NCBI RefSeq assembly: GCF_965363235.1
Contig: NC_134847.1
Location: 61,226,439-61,290,438, forward strand
Direction of reading: 5' to 3'
Length of the DNA stretch: 64,000 bases
Origin: Mytilus galloprovincialis
Lineage: Eukaryota; Mollusca; Bivalvia; Mytilida; Mytilidae
Shown: positions 43,238-55,125 of the stretch, piece after piece
How positions within the stretch are numbered: position 1 is the first letter of the stretch
Layout: each line of letters opens with the position of its first letter
Notes under the pieces: model-generated
What the model was told of the DNA's origin: nothing
What the model saw: only the letters and a program-made list of their open reading frames with translations
The model's database searches: none
Program-made: the position numbers and the translations under genes

Positions 43238-45417
43238 TTGTCTTACTTGTTTGCCAATATACCAAATACTACATCACCAACGAGAACTCCTCCATAAAAT
43301 ATCACCTGAGCTTGTGATGTTTTAATTGCGTCATCACAAACAAAGTTCATCTGTAAAGGAACACCTCATTTGGATAGAAATTACATCTCTAAGTTTATTC
43401 CAGATGTATTAATGTTATGACACTCATGAAAGAATAATTACATCGTAATCTTAAGGTGAAATGAACAATGTTTATTGCATGGTTTAATGTTCCTCAGCTG
43501 TTATGTAGTATCAGGCTGTTCTCAACACCGACCCTTAATAACGGTAAAAAATCTAATCTTAATATTCGGAGAAAAAAAATAAAAATAACTCGCATGTTTT
43601 TCGATGTTTTATTTGTTGAAGTGCATTAATTATTGCCTTGTGTCATATAATTAATAATTGTCAGCTGAACTAAATCATTTGACTTTTATCGACCATTGAA
43701 TTCGAAATGTCAAATGAGTTTGAGGTCAATGATGGATTGCGATGTACAACGTAGCAAATATTTCAGGACGATAGCATGTAAAATTTGTGAAATGAAAATG
43801 AAAACTGCTAATGCTAGACTGATTTCTTGTTTGATGTTAATGTTCAAAGTTCATAGGATACAATCCACATTATATCATTCTATCTTAGTTCATTATTCTG
43901 CTTTGTGCCGACTAGAAACAGCACATACCAATGTTCATATCTATTGTTTGATCTCCCTGGGAAAATACACACAACCTCCAACACTGGAGGAGAGCATATT
44001 ACCACGAAACCCCTAAAGCGATCCTAAATAATCTTTAAACAAAAATTAATATGACACAGACCATTTAAGCAAAAGTTTCAGTGAAAGTGTTGGTATCATA
44101 CAGCAATTTAGAACATTTGACCATGTCTCTGGTATTATTCCGGAACTGGTAATAATGACAGCGATCATACTTGTGTATTTCACCATGGGATGGTGGAATT
44201 GTTTTGTTGATAATAGCAGTAGTAGTAGTCATCTTTAATAATATTTCTATTTTACTGAGCAGGCTTGTTGATAAAGCTAATAATCACTCATTATGGCTGC
44301 TATTTTTGGAGTAAAACATTATTTTGTAGGGAAGTTTGAAATCTCAGAACTAGCTTTAGATCGCCACATGTGCATGAGTCTGTATCTTTTGCTGGTTTAT
44401 GTATATCGTTATGGTTTGACCATTTAGATAATTGGTACTAAGTTCAGATCTTTTATTCTTTTATATTGCTACTTTCTTGCTTACTAAGCAGTATTAGGAT
44501 TTAGAGAGAAACCCGATTATCTCGGAATATTTTTTATGTGTCTTGGTCTATCTCTCTGCGTATTGTTATCTTACTGCTTTTCACGTTTACAGCCCGTCTC
44601 CGCGTGTTTGTTAAGTACAACAGTTAATTAGTTTTTATAAATAATCACATTGATATAGTCTGTAATATGTGTTGCTGAACATTAAACACTAATCTATTCA
44701 TCCTCTTCCTTATCCCATCAAAATTATAATCATGGCACAAAATTATTTATTTTAAATTCGTACCTGTGTTTACGATGATGCATAACAAAGACTTACATCA
44801 TCATATAGCAGCCCGAACTCATAGATGGCAAATATAACAACAAAAAGAGGCGTTTGTGATAGTATCCATACTCACCGATGTGTTTTAAAATGTCATAAAA
44901 TTTCGTGCTTGTCTACAAAATATGTCAGTGTCATCAGAATGTATATCTGTATTCTCATCAACCACAGTATAATGTTAAAGAGATATACACAAATAAATTT
45001 AAAGTACAAAGTGTAAAATATAAATGCAAGTTCACAGAAGCGACATAAACTGGTTACCAAGGGGAATCTATGCATTCAATAATTGTTTGTATAAATGTGT
45101 ACAACTTGTTATATTTTACTTTCAAGTCAATAGTACATCTTAGTAGGACGTTCGCATTGTCTACATTTTACCATTAGATAACCTTTTTAAACTATGTTGT
45201 CATTACTGATAAAGGTTTTATTTTTAGAATGTAACATACATGTCTCTATAAGTTCAAGTTATAATTTTACAAGCACTATCATATAAAGACATCTAATATA
45301 TGCATATTATATTAAAAAAAATTTACAAATAAATTTAAGAGATTGAGGTGTAACATGATGTTAAAAAGACATCGTTGATTGTTTTTGTAGATAAAATTGT
45401 TAAACTCATTATGGACT

Positions 45418-45675
45418 TTTCACAAAAAATCTTACGAGTATCGTAAGTGAAATCTTAAGTCATTTTCACAAAGGCGGTCGTAAGATTATTTTTTATCTTA
45501 AGAGTATTCACAAAAAATCTTAAGATAAATTTTACTCTTAAGAGTAATCTTAAGAGTTTTAGGTTTTTCACAAAAAATCTTACGTAAATCTTAAGAGTAA
45601 AAAATTATCGTAACTTTAATAGTGCTATTACCCACTCTTAAGTATATATTTTAAACTTAAGAGAAATCTTAAGTT
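45418..45675 (+). repeat. Subterminal CTTAAG / TTCACAAAAAATC repeats
   Basis: Nine CTTAAG sites in about 220 bp, plus four TTCACAAA blocks, three of them TTCACAAAAAATCTTA. Subterminal repeats of this kind are expected where Harbinger proteins bind. Confidence 0.75.
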
Positions 45676-45680
45676 AATAA

Positions 45681-45899
45681 AAATGCTGCCTTATTTATTT
45701 TCGACTTGTAAACAGAAGAGCTTTGAGAAGAGATCGCGTTTTTCGTGACAGAACCGACGACCTTGATTTTCTTAATGATGACCAGCTAATAGCACGGTAT
45801 CGTTTCCCCAGGCAGTCTATTTTAGACTTAACAGACACACTCAGAGATGCAATTGAAAGACCTTCCAACACATCAAATGCAATCCCTCCCAATATTCAA
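45681..45899 (+). pseudogene. HARBI1-like transposase, first exon only
   Basis: Reads VNRRALRRDRVFRDRTDDLD then FLNDDQLIARYRFPRQSILD and ends IERPSNTSNAIPPNIQ before a GTAAGT donor at 45900, the expected N-terminal part of the HARBI1 DDE nuclease. No clean in-frame ATG exists: the frame opens after a TAA at 45678, and ATG at 45683 is in another frame, apparently through a lost base. The catalytic part is not found between 45900 and 47380, where a MITE and other repeats now lie. It cannot make an active nuclease. Confidence 0.8.
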
Positions 45900-46108
45900 G
45901 TAAGTATAACACAACACAAATCACATGTTTCTTCCGTCTTGAAGTTGAATGTGCAAATTTGGATCTTTCTATCACGTCCGCTATGAAGTGAGTGATTGCA
46001 AAGTATGTTACGCCAATCCCGAACACTTACAAAAAATTACATAGCAAGACTGGTTGTACAGATTTTTTAGAATGTTAAAGATCAATAAACCTTTCTTTCC
46101 AAAGTCTA

Positions 46109-46691
46109 AAAGGAGTAGGTCCGGTAAGACCCTTATTTGGCCCCAAAATATAGCAGTTTTACAAAATTGTTAAAATGTAAACTTCTAGTTATCTATTGGA
46201 AAGAAGAATGGTTCTGCTACATAAATATGTGCTGTTTTTGACAATACAATGCACATATATCGGATACTAGCACCATAAAGTCATGCTAAACTACTGAAAT
46301 CTTCACAATTTTAGCATTTTAGTTAAATTTTTGACGGTTTTTGTCTTAAATGAAAGTGGTCGCATTTGTGTTCATTCATAATATTAAAATGTAAGTTGTA
46401 TTTGATGATAATACATAACATATATAAAGGTTGAGGATGAACACGGATGTGGCCACTTTCATTTTTGACAAAAACGATCTGAAAATTGACATTTTTTGGC
46501 ATAGCTGATAGATTTTTCATATCTAAGCTAGAATCGGAGCCTTTTAATGACAAAATCAGTTAAAATCTTTCACATAAAATAATTGAATCAATTGAAATAG
46601 ACACTTAAGTGTTTAAAAAGTGTTCAAAATCTTTCGTCAGATGAACCTGAAATTTGAGGCCAAAATCGGCCCTTACCGTACCTACTCCTTT
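46109..46691. mobile_element. 583-bp MITE inside the Harbinger relic
   Basis: Inverted ends AAAGGAGTAGGTCCGGTAAG and, read from the right, AAAGGAGTAGGTACGGTAAG. The internal sequence has no coding potential and holds a pair of GTGGTCGCATTTGTG / GTGGCCACTTTCATTT inverted segments. The target duplication is unclear (GTCTA left, GTCAG right). Superfamily unassigned. Confidence 0.75.
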
Positions 46692-47084
46692 GTCAGAGTG
46701 GAGCCAAAGTTCATAAGGTGCTCGAATATACCGGACTGCTCTGTACGATAACAATATCATATTGTCAATAATTAACCCGGTCTTTGCTATGCAACAACAA
46801 ATACGTAATTTTCTACATCCAGCAGATCGATATTGATGTCAACATTGAAAATTAACACACATTTTCCACACGTAACTTGTTGTATAAATGAAGAAATCTT
46901 CGAATGTAAACTCCGTTGACGCTTTGATAAAGAGTGCTTTCTTTCACATCCGCATTTCTATCAAGTATGGCATGACAAGTTAACATTTAAAACAATGATT
47001 ACTACAGATGGGAGACACACATAACAGAACAGTACAAAATAACATACATTGTTATTCGTAGGACATAGGAGAGACCATATGATA

Positions 47085-47365
47085 ATTTGGATATATTGGA
47101 CCAACTTGAAAACTGGGCCAATAATAAAAAATCTAAGTACATTTTTAGATTCAGCATATCAAAGAACCCCAAGGATTCAATTTTTGTTAAAATCAAACTA
47201 AGTTTAATTTTGGACCCTTTGGACCTTAATGTTGATCTAGACCAATTTGAAAACGGGACAAAAAATTAAGAATCTACATACACAGTTAGATTCGGCATAT
47301 CAAAGAACCCCAATTATTCAATGTTTGATGAAATCAAACAAAGTTTAATTTTGGACCCTTTGGGC
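47085..47365. repeat. Two tandem units of about 170 bp
   Basis: Both units contain ATCAAAGAACCCCAA-GATTCAAT, AATCAAAC-AAGTTTAAT and TTTTGGACCCTTTGG; they start near 47093 and 47262. This lies between the MITE and the Myb-like exon 2 and would be intronic to that gene. Confidence 0.65.
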
Positions 47366-47388
47366 CCCTTATATATGTGTGTACTCAC

Positions 47389-48192
47389 ATTTTTTCCCAT
47401 GATTTTAATGTATCCTCTAGTGGTGGTCCTCCTCCAGTTTTATTCACTACCTGGAGTCTGGCAGCCTCCTTCTTCTTTGCCAGGCTTTGTATGTCCTGCC
47501 ATTTTTTGTTAATGTCAGCCACATCTCGTTTTATGGCCGAAGGTTTTACAGAGTTAACACTGGAAATCAATTCAAGATGTTGTTTAAAATGAAGAAAAAG
47601 CATGTTTCCTGTACTATCTAATATTTTATACATGATCATTTCTGACTAGTAATACATTTTTTTTTAAATTGGTATTCTTCTCCAGAATGTATAGGGGATA
47701 AAGCCATTATTCGCCGGTTATATATAAGGCAAACAATATCACTGGGGTGATAGTGAGCAATGTAAGTAAGAAAGTAAATTTTATTCAGAGTCGGCATATA
47801 TATATACATAATAACAGACAAAACGAGAGCTCTGGTGAGCTATTTAAACAACTATAATAATTACATAGGTACGATAAAAAAAAGACACAGAAAGTAAGCT
47901 TTGGCAGGTTTAATTTATATTTTATTTCTTGAAATCACTGTTTCTATTATTTGTGTGTAATAAATATGACAAATGAGTTTATATGGGATCTGAAATCATT
48001 GCAGTAAATAGTTTAATAGTAAATGTACATGTACCTATCAGTTATCTCTGCATAACATTTATTTTTTGCATCATTCGAAACAGTCATACTAAACTTCCCT
48101 TTAATCAATCTAATATTGGCAGCGATACCATCAGTTAGATCATTGAGCTCACTTTCTGTCCAATTTGGCTTTCTCTTCTTTTCATTCGCCAT
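47389..48192 (-). pseudogene. Myb/SANT-like DNA-binding gene of Harbinger type, partial
   Basis: Exon 1 (48192-48035) encodes MANEKKRKPNWTESELNDLT and on to KCYAEITD; exon 2 (47559-47389) continues SVNSVKPSAIKRDVADINKK to LEDTLKSWEK. The junction AG|GTACAT to TTTCCAG|TGTT keeps frame and gives Asp-Ser-Val. Trp at the start of helix 1 and KKWQDI in helix 3 fit the Myb-like protein that accompanies Harbinger nucleases. The donor after exon 2 is AAT|GTGAGT; later exons were not found. The visible part is open, but the gene is incomplete. Confidence 0.75.
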
Positions 48193-49244
48193 TTTGGAAA
48201 GTGTAAACAGCAGAAGACATCCTGACAGTTCTCTTCGTACAACATGTCTAATAATTTGATCTAACCTTATATATCAAATGGTACCCATAAGTTAATGTTC
48301 ACAAAGGTACACAAACGATATAAAAAGCCGATCTATAAAAATCTCGAGCAGACATTGTCAGTGCGATTTCACATTTATAAATTATTTTCATCCATAAATT
48401 TCTGTGAATGGAGCTCGGAAGTTGGAACTGGAAGATAAATAAAAAAAAAAAAAAAAAAAAGAGTCATGCAAGTATCACGATATCGACATACATAAATCAG
48501 AATAAAATATACATTTATGGTTGTTTGTTGAATCCAAGCAGAAATATCATTACTTTAAACAGTACCAAGCACCTTGTCCGTGTGCTGCCATTTTGGATTG
48601 AAGTGATAATCGGAAGTCGTCATTGCGCATGTGAAACAAAAGTGAAACAAGGTTGCTATGCAATTGTTTATCATCTTTACAACGAAATAGTTTCTTGTTT
48701 ACATTCAAATTTTACACTTATTTTTTCTTATGGCCACACATCTTATCAATTTGCAAATGTCACGTGTAATGCATAATGTATTCAAGCTTCTTATTGTAAC
48801 TTTTTTGTTTTATTCTCCTTGGGTAAAGTAAGTAAAATGACGGGTCAGTTGCATTTTTTGTCTTATTATAACATACTTTTTTTGAAACTGAGTCAACACA
48901 TCATTGTCAGAAGTGATAGCGTATATATAAACCTTAACTATAAACTATTATTTATAACTATAAAATAAGTGCTGTTATGATATTTTCTAGAAAAGTCCCC
49001 ATCTTCCTTACGACTTCGAGTCGTTAACTTTTTGACTACAATACCGGGTATCCACAACAAATGCTATTTGTTTATATTGAAGACTTCGATTGACCCTATT
49101 AAAAGGTCATTAACAAACTATATGCAAATTATATTTATTTTTTCAACGGTTAGAAATCCATATAATTTCAATGCTAAATTTAAAAAAAAAGTTAGAATAA
49201 GGTTTTAACTGCAATTTTTTTAATTCAAATATCTCAAATAGCAG

Positions 49245-49960
49245 TTCATTAAAAGAGGGACGAAAGATACGAGAGATAGTCAAACTCATATATTGAAAAT
49301 AACTTACAACGCCATGGCTAGTAATAAAAAGACAAACAGACAAATAATAGTACAGAAGACACAACATAGAAAACTAAAAACAAAGCAACACGAACCCACC
49401 AAAACCTATGGGTGATCTCAGGTGCTCAGGTAGGGTTAGCTGATACTGCTCCACATGTGGCACCCGTCGTTTTGCTTATGTTATAATATTTGGTAGGTCA
49501 CATTCGTGAAAAGGGAAAGGTATTTTAGTTACGACATAAGGAACATATCCGACATCATCTGTAAAACGGTTGTTCCATAACGGCCAACCAACTCATGATG
49601 GCGTCCGTTAAATTAAAGAAGAGATGATTTCAACTCCACCGTTTAAGAGTTTCCTTGTGAGCAACAATCCTCTATCAAAAACATCATGAAAGGAAATACA
49701 AGTCTGGGAATACCGCTTTAATTGGGAAATATATACTTCGTATGCAGGAGCTGCTGGAATGTTGCTACTTTGAAATGGAAAGGTCACAATTAGGAAGCTG
49801 AAATCATCTCCTTTGTCGTAAAGTTTTGTTTTCAAGCGACCCTCATCATGCTCATTGTCAATGTCTAGATGTAAGTCAAGATATGAGGCAGACTTAACTT
49901 CATCTGTAGTATCCTTTAGCTCTAGATCGATAGGATAAATTTTTATTATTTATACCTATA
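49245..49960 (-). mobile_element. Penelope-like retroelement fragment 4
   Basis: Minus strand: LYDKGDDFSFLIVTFPFQSS and NIPAAPAYEVYISQLKRYSQ, preceded by a short reverse-transcriptase end and followed by a 3' tail with GGTGCTCAGGTAGGGTTAGC. The copy is broken and 5'-truncated. It interrupts sequence that is continuous in SLC22 unit 1 near 25500, so it came after the duplication. Confidence 0.65.
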
Positions 49961-50334
49961 ATTATTTTAGCTTATTTTGTCCTTTACAAATTTTCTACTG
50001 ATCTATAGTATAAGTTTTTACCTGACCTTATTGAGCGAGTAATATTTATTCTAACTTAAAAAGGAAATGCTAAAGTATACTTTAGATAAAGTTTCCATCT
50101 GGTATCATATCCTCTTTTCCTTAATAACAAATACAAATTGAAATGTTTTTCATTAATATTTTTCTCGTCTTGGACATGCATGATATATTTGTAACTGACC
50201 GCAAATCAAACAACAATAAATTAATCGATAAAATGTCGATATTGTCCAAGCACATTTAGGCTATCATTATCAAAACACCTATTTGTGTTCAGCGGTTAAC
50301 CAGGATCCAAGACTCAAGCAAATGTTACTTTTTA

Positions 50335-50510
50335 ATTTTTCAAAAAAGACATAAGAGGCGGATCTAGTAATTTTCAAAAAGAGTTTTCCAGCCCAGGAAT
50401 AAGGAAGGGGGTTTCCAACCATATGTCCACATTCAAATGAATTGATCATCCAAAAAAAGTGGGTTCTTACCCCCGGAACCCTCTCGATCAGTCACTGCAA
50501 AATATGTCTA
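50335..50510. repeat. GGGTTTCCAACC-family repeat, unit 2 copy
   Basis: Same element as 26015-26165 at the matching place in the unit: AGGCGGATCTAGTAATTTTC, then GGGTTTCCAACCATATGTCC and GGAACCCTCTCGATCAGTCA. Confidence 0.6.
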
Positions 50511-50944
50511 CATTCGACATCATTCAATGAATAGTTATGTCCATAATTACTGAATTCAAATGACATATTATCCAATGACTCAGTATTATAAAAAATAAAA
50601 GATGGCATACTATTGCCAATGAGACAACTGAAAGTCGCAAAAGAACAAGGTAAAAAAAAAGTGACGGAACAAAAAATACCGAGGAAGATTCAGATCGGAA
50701 GGTCTCTTATCAAATGTTAAAAAACAAAAGTTCAAACACATCAAACGAATGTAAAACCATTCATGTGGTAAAAGAATTTCCTTGTGTAGAAAATGGTACA
50801 TTGTATATGATTAAACCTGGATTTGATCATATACCAATTATATCTCTTATCATTAATAAGAAATACAAATTGAAATATTACTCCTTTCTTATTTTTCTGA
50901 AAACATACACGAGACATTTCTTACTTACAAAAAAGCAAATACCC

Positions 50945-50968
50945 CGCCATTATTAAAACAATGATCAC
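50945..50968. other. Breakpoint between array units 2 and 3
   Basis: To the left, sequence follows the far-upstream flank of the unit (compare 26530-26640). To the right, from ACTTTAGTGTA at about 50969, it follows intron 9 as at 33981. Exon 10 and its acceptor, expected here, are missing. Confidence 0.6.
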
Positions 50969-51134
50969 TTTAGTGTATACTTATAACATTATAAGTCAAC
51001 TTAAATTGAAAATTTAGAATAGGAAAATCATAACTAAATGCAAAGAAAAAAGCTAAACGGCTTAAATCAAAAGATTTTTAGATGCAACATACGAGTTCCT
51101 AGCGTCCTTAGATACTGACAGGGAGATATAGAAT

Positions 51135-51305
51135 TTTAGCCGTATTTGGCACAACTTTTTGGAATTTTGGATCCTCAATGCTCTTTAACTTTGTACTTGT
51201 TTGGCTTTATAACTATTTTGATATGAGCGTCACTGATGAGTCTTATGAAGACGAAACGCGCGTCTGGCGTACTAAATTATAATCCTGGTACCTTTGATTG
51301 ATAAC
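51135..51305 (-). repeat. GCGCGTTTCGTCTAC-core repeat, inverted
   Basis: On the minus strand: GGTACCAGGATTATAATTTA, core GACGCGCGTTTCGTCTTC, GACTCATCAGTGACGCTC, CAAAGTTAAAGAGCATTGAG. It lies in intron 9 of copy 3. Confidence 0.65.
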
Positions 51306-51892
51306 TATTTACGTTTACTGTCATCCAATCAGAACCATTGATACACATGAATTGCATAACAATGTACATTTTAATTCAAAAGGCAGAGAGCTTTATACTT
51401 TGAAATTAGAAACATTAGATATGCATGAACTTTATTACTTCATTGCTTCTCCTTTATATTGTTGACCACTGTTATATTATGGAACCATTTTAGATGAATC
51501 ATATATACTCAAATTCAAATCACGATGGTTATGCTTATGTTACAAGTTTTAGAACTTGATGAAGTGCATTGTATATGTTAGGTTTTTTTTGTTTTGTTTT
51601 ATGACATACAATGGTTTAAATTCATTATGAATATAAATCTTTCTAAATATATGAAATAAGTATACACAAACTCACTTTGTAAAATCTTTGGCTTCTCTTA
51701 CTGTTTCTGGTAATTTCCTAGTTAAGGTCTCTGGAAGGAGCAGACACAGTAGTCCCGCAAAAACTGAACAACCACCAAATATAACTAATGGTAAAGCTTG
51801 TCCGAATTTACCGCCAACAACATCACCCTATGAAATACAGCAGACAGTTTATACCTAACTTGGTATATAATTAAATTCAAATACGGAAATAC

Positions 51893-52090
51893 GTTAAAAA
51901 GGGGATCGAAAGATACCAGAGGGACAGTCAAACTTATAAATCGAAAATAAACTGACAACGCCATGGCTAAAAATGCGAAGGACAAACAGACAAACAATAG
52001 TACACACAACAAAACCTAGAAAACTAAAGAATAAACAACAAGAACCCCACCAAAAACTAGGGGTGATCTCAGGTGCTCCAGAACGTTTCC
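51893..52090 (-). repeat. Penelope-like 3' tail fragment
   Basis: GGGATCGAAAGATACCAGAG, AACTGACAACGCCATGGC and GGGGTGATCTCAGGTGCTCC match 28010-28165 and 49245-49430. Only the tail is present. Confidence 0.55.
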
Positions 52091-52623
52091 GATGTTTGTC
52101 TTGTTTTTAGGGATTTTAAATGTGACGTCATTTGCAATGTAACGAAAGAAACGCTATCATCAAACAGGTAACGTGTTTTGTTTTATATCAAAGACTTTTA
52201 CAATACCAATTTGTTATAAATGATATCTTTAAGGAAGCTCGCTTGTCATGTTTTTGGGATTTTTGTCAGATTTTCTGAATCCTCTGGTTTTATCCATTTG
52301 AATGCCTTAAAAAAGAAATGCCAATTAAACCCCATTTTTCTTTAAATAAATCTTTTACATGTATAATGATAAGCCATCTGTAAAAAGTCTTATAAAATTT
52401 AAATCATTTTTTTTAATAGTTTTTGAGAACTTAAAGTTGTCAATGAAGAAGCTATGAAAAGTCCAGAGAGAATATTTTCCCACCAAAATATCAATGGCTA
52501 ATATCTCGAAAACAAGCACATTGACCTTTATTATTTTTTTGCTCTTTTGATTTCTTTATTTATTCCTTATCAATATAAACTAGTGTTTTGAAGAATTTTT
52601 TTTTTTGAAACTGAGAAGGGAAC

Positions 52624-52838
52624 TCCCTTAAGGTTGTACCCAACACATCCACTAAAATTTACTTGGCTCGTTAAATTTTCATAACATTTTGACTCAATAT
52701 TAACTCGAACCCTTTGACAAAAATATTAAAATTTCATAAAACATGAATCCCACTTTATCGTAAAATTTTCATTGGGCATATAGCAGTTTCACTAACTCTC
52801 ATTTAAATCATTGAGAAACCTAACATTTCCTTAACAAT
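52624..52838. mobile_element. Truncated relative of the TTAA MITE
   Basis: Begins CCCTTAAGGTTGTACCCAAC and tracks 24728 onward through GGCTCGTT, CCCTTTGACAAAAATAT and TTGAGAAACCTAACATTTC, then stops without the right inverted end. It lies next to exon 8 of SLC22 copy 3. Confidence 0.65.
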
Positions 52839-53279
52839 AAGAACCTACTGATTGATCTACATAAGGAGCAACCATTCCACCAATTCTTGCAATCCAGGAG
52901 CTTAAACCCATTCCACTGTTTCGGACCACAGTAGGATAAAGTTACATAGAATATACATAAATAAGAGCGAACGCTACAGCTGAACCTATTTTTCCAATGA
53001 TGGCTAGAGTTAAAGTCAGTGGTTGCAATTCTGAAATAAAGAAGATACACAATGATAATGAAAGTGCATAACATAAAAGTGTCCATTACAGAAAATTTAC
53101 GTGATGTAGTCAATATCAAATAAATACTAGTAAGTTTTATATGGAACGCGCGTCTTGTGTATTAAATTATAAACCTGGTACCTTTTGATAGCTAACATTC
53201 GTGTGTTTCTCTGTCCCATGTTATCTTTCATGTATTTGTATTGTAGTACTGTCATGCAATGTTGTCATTTTAATGCTAT

Positions 53280-53575
53280 ATCAACATTGCCATAAAAGCG
53301 GGAGGTTTGGCTAGCCACAAAATCAGGTTCAACCCACCATTTTTTTCTTCAATGTCTTTCACCAAGTCAGGAAAATGGCCATTGTTATATTATACATGTA
53401 GTTCGTTTCTTTGCGTGTTACATTTTAGTGTTGTGTTTCTTTTGTGTCGTAGTTCTCCTCTTATATTTATGTGTTTACCTTAGTTTTAGTTTGCAACCTG
53501 GATTTATTTTTTTCTCAATCGATTTATGAATTTAGAGCAGCGGTATACTACTGTTGCCTTTATTGATAAAGATTT
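53280..53575 (-). repeat. GGCAACAGTAGTATACC-family repeat, inverted
   Basis: On the minus strand it starts AAAGGCAACAGTAGTATACC and contains TGGTGGGTTGAACCTGATTT and GGCTAGCCAAACCTCCCGC, as in 2334-2790. A core-repeat scrap (GGAACGCGCGTCTTGTGTAT) is just upstream at 53142-53161. Confidence 0.65.
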
Positions 53576-53819
53576 GACGCTCATACTTTCGTTCTTACGT
53601 TTTTAATAATTATCTGATGAATTGTTACGATATTAAGTACTGAGCCAAATTAATGATAACAGATTAAAGACAGTTAGAAATGTCGATAGTCCGTATAAAA
53701 AGATATGCTACAACTTTGATGTACATATAATGCGTTAAACAAAAATATAAATACTATATTCTGTTTAACGAAAGAGGAAATTCGTTCCTTTGTTAGCGCT
53801 TTAACATGTCTAATGTTTA

Positions 53820-54000
53820 GTAGATATAGGAAGATGTGGTGTGAGTGCCAATGAGACAACTCTCAATCCAAATAACAATTAATAAAAGTAAACCATTATA
53901 GGTCAATGTACGGACTTCAACACGGAGCCTTGGCTCATACCGAACAACAAGCTATAAAGCGCCCAAAAATTACTAGTTTAAAGCCATTATAACGGGAATA
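53820..54000 (-). repeat. GGGGCCCTTTATAGCTTG-family repeat, inverted
   Basis: AGGAAGATGTGGTGTGAGTG, GAGACAACTCTCAATCCAAA and GGAGCCTTGGCTCATACCG are the reverse complement of 9970-10160 and 30373-30545. Confidence 0.65.
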
Positions 54001-55125
54001 CCAACGGTCTAATCTATATAAAAAATAGTGTACATAAATTATGATGACAATGTTTATGTATAAACAATTTCAACTGAAAATTTGTAGACATTGAGTTATA
54101 AAAGACGCTTGTTTCCCTTTTTGATATGTAAAACACTTCAGATCTACTTAATTTGTTATTCATATTTCAATAATCTTCCTAGCATTTTTTTTGACGTGAC
54201 AAAAATAGTCAAACAGTTTTAAAAGCGAGGCTAGTAATGGTGAAACCATTTGAAGATTTAAAAACCTATCCATGATATTGCACATTTTCTAGTACCAGAA
54301 CACAAGTACTAGTAGTCAACGGTAGAGTGTTTTTAATCATAGCTTTAGTAAGACTTGTTTTGTGTCATATATAAGAATATCGTTACGAGCAAACCGTCAT
54401 CTGTTCCTTGAATAAGTTATCACAGCATTTGAAATTACTATGAGATACCTGTCAAGTATTGAATCAGAATCTGAAATCACTTGCAGAGCGCATGATATCA
54501 TCACCAGTTTCTAGTTCGGTTTGTGAGCTACTGGCTTTACTCACTATAGTAGTTATTGCCCTTTCAGATGATTTTTGACATTTTTTTTAAATGTTTTTTT
54601 GTTGTTGTAGAAACTGATAGAGTTCAGAATCGTGGGTATAAATCATCTTTTTTAAGATATAGGATTTCGCAATTTGTTCTATAAATTAACATTTGCCTAT
54701 ACTAATAAAATAAACATATGGGGCCACCGTTCATTTAAGCTCACAATATGCCTTCGAAAGAAGCATGCATGTTTGTTAAGGTACTTTTTTTTCTGTTGAA
54801 CTAGTAGTAGTAAAAAAAGAAATGTCGAAATAAAAGAGAACTGAACTACAGAAATCGCTTAAATTTTACAATAGTTTAGTTTAAATACAGTTTATTTGAG
54901 AAAAAAAACCAAGATAGGTCATCGATGAGTTAAAAAAGTTATTTTTAATTTTAATGGAAAAAAAAATGCATTTTTTTTTACCAAAGAAGGATAATTTGGA
55001 GCTTTTTGAATGATATAAACATTTAAAAAGTTATCTGGTGCCACGAATTTATTTTTTGGTTGATTTTTGTACCATATCATAAAATAACAACTGAAAGTGT
55101 AATAAACAAAATTAATAATGAGTTA
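54001..55125. other. Intron of decayed copy 3, no gene recognised
   Basis: AT-rich stretch between exons 8 and 7 of copy 3. No repeat family or domain was recognised apart from short A and T runs. Confidence 0.45.

Larger units (their letters stand above)
33825..44906 (-). pseudogene. SLC22-family transporter, decayed copy 2
   Basis: All ten exons are recognisable: 44906-44764, about 44214-44073 (5' part lost), 43350-43247, 42842-42676, 41851-41684, 41229-41017, 39484-39255, about 36242-36121 (half lost), 35188-35038 and 33948-33825. Lesions against copy 1: the start ATG is ACG and exon 1 has a TAA; exon 2 lacks its acceptor half and ends with TAA; exon 4 has a 4-bp insertion and other indels; exon 5 has TAA, TAG and a 1-bp loss; exon 7 has TGA where copy 1 has GGA in AGRKK; exon 8 has a 1-bp gain and is truncated; exon 9 has TGA and a 1-bp loss. 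Exons 3, 6 and 10 remain open, with a tail ending RQLKHIY. This is a dead host gene, interrupted by Penelope-like DNA between exons 7 and 8. Confidence 0.88.
45412..48669. mobile_element. Harbinger DNA transposon relic
   Basis: Bounds come from comparison with SLC22 copy 1: upstream sequence runs to AAATTGTTAAACTCATT (ending 45410) and resumes at ATCATCTTTACAACGAAAT (48670), as at 24540 and 24586. A TTA at each border fits the 3-bp Harbinger target, but could be chance. The relic carries both typical genes: a HARBI1 nuclease exon (+) and a Myb/SANT-like gene (-). The left end is packed with CTTAAG repeats; a matching right inverted end was not found, so that end is probably lost. It inserted after the units had duplicated. 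Confidence 0.75.

Noticed and set aside
43696-44016. Plus-strand frame of 106 codons
   Set aside because: No domain is seen, and the homologous stretch in unit 1 (around 21540-21850) is not kept open in the same way; chance frame.
47321-47592. Overlapping plus-strand frames near the Myb-like gene
   Set aside because: They are antisense to Myb-like exon 2, which joins exon 1 in frame on the minus strand.
48408-48776. Plus-strand frame of 122 codons
   Set aside because: It begins at a poly(A) run and crosses the right border of the Harbinger insertion; no domain.
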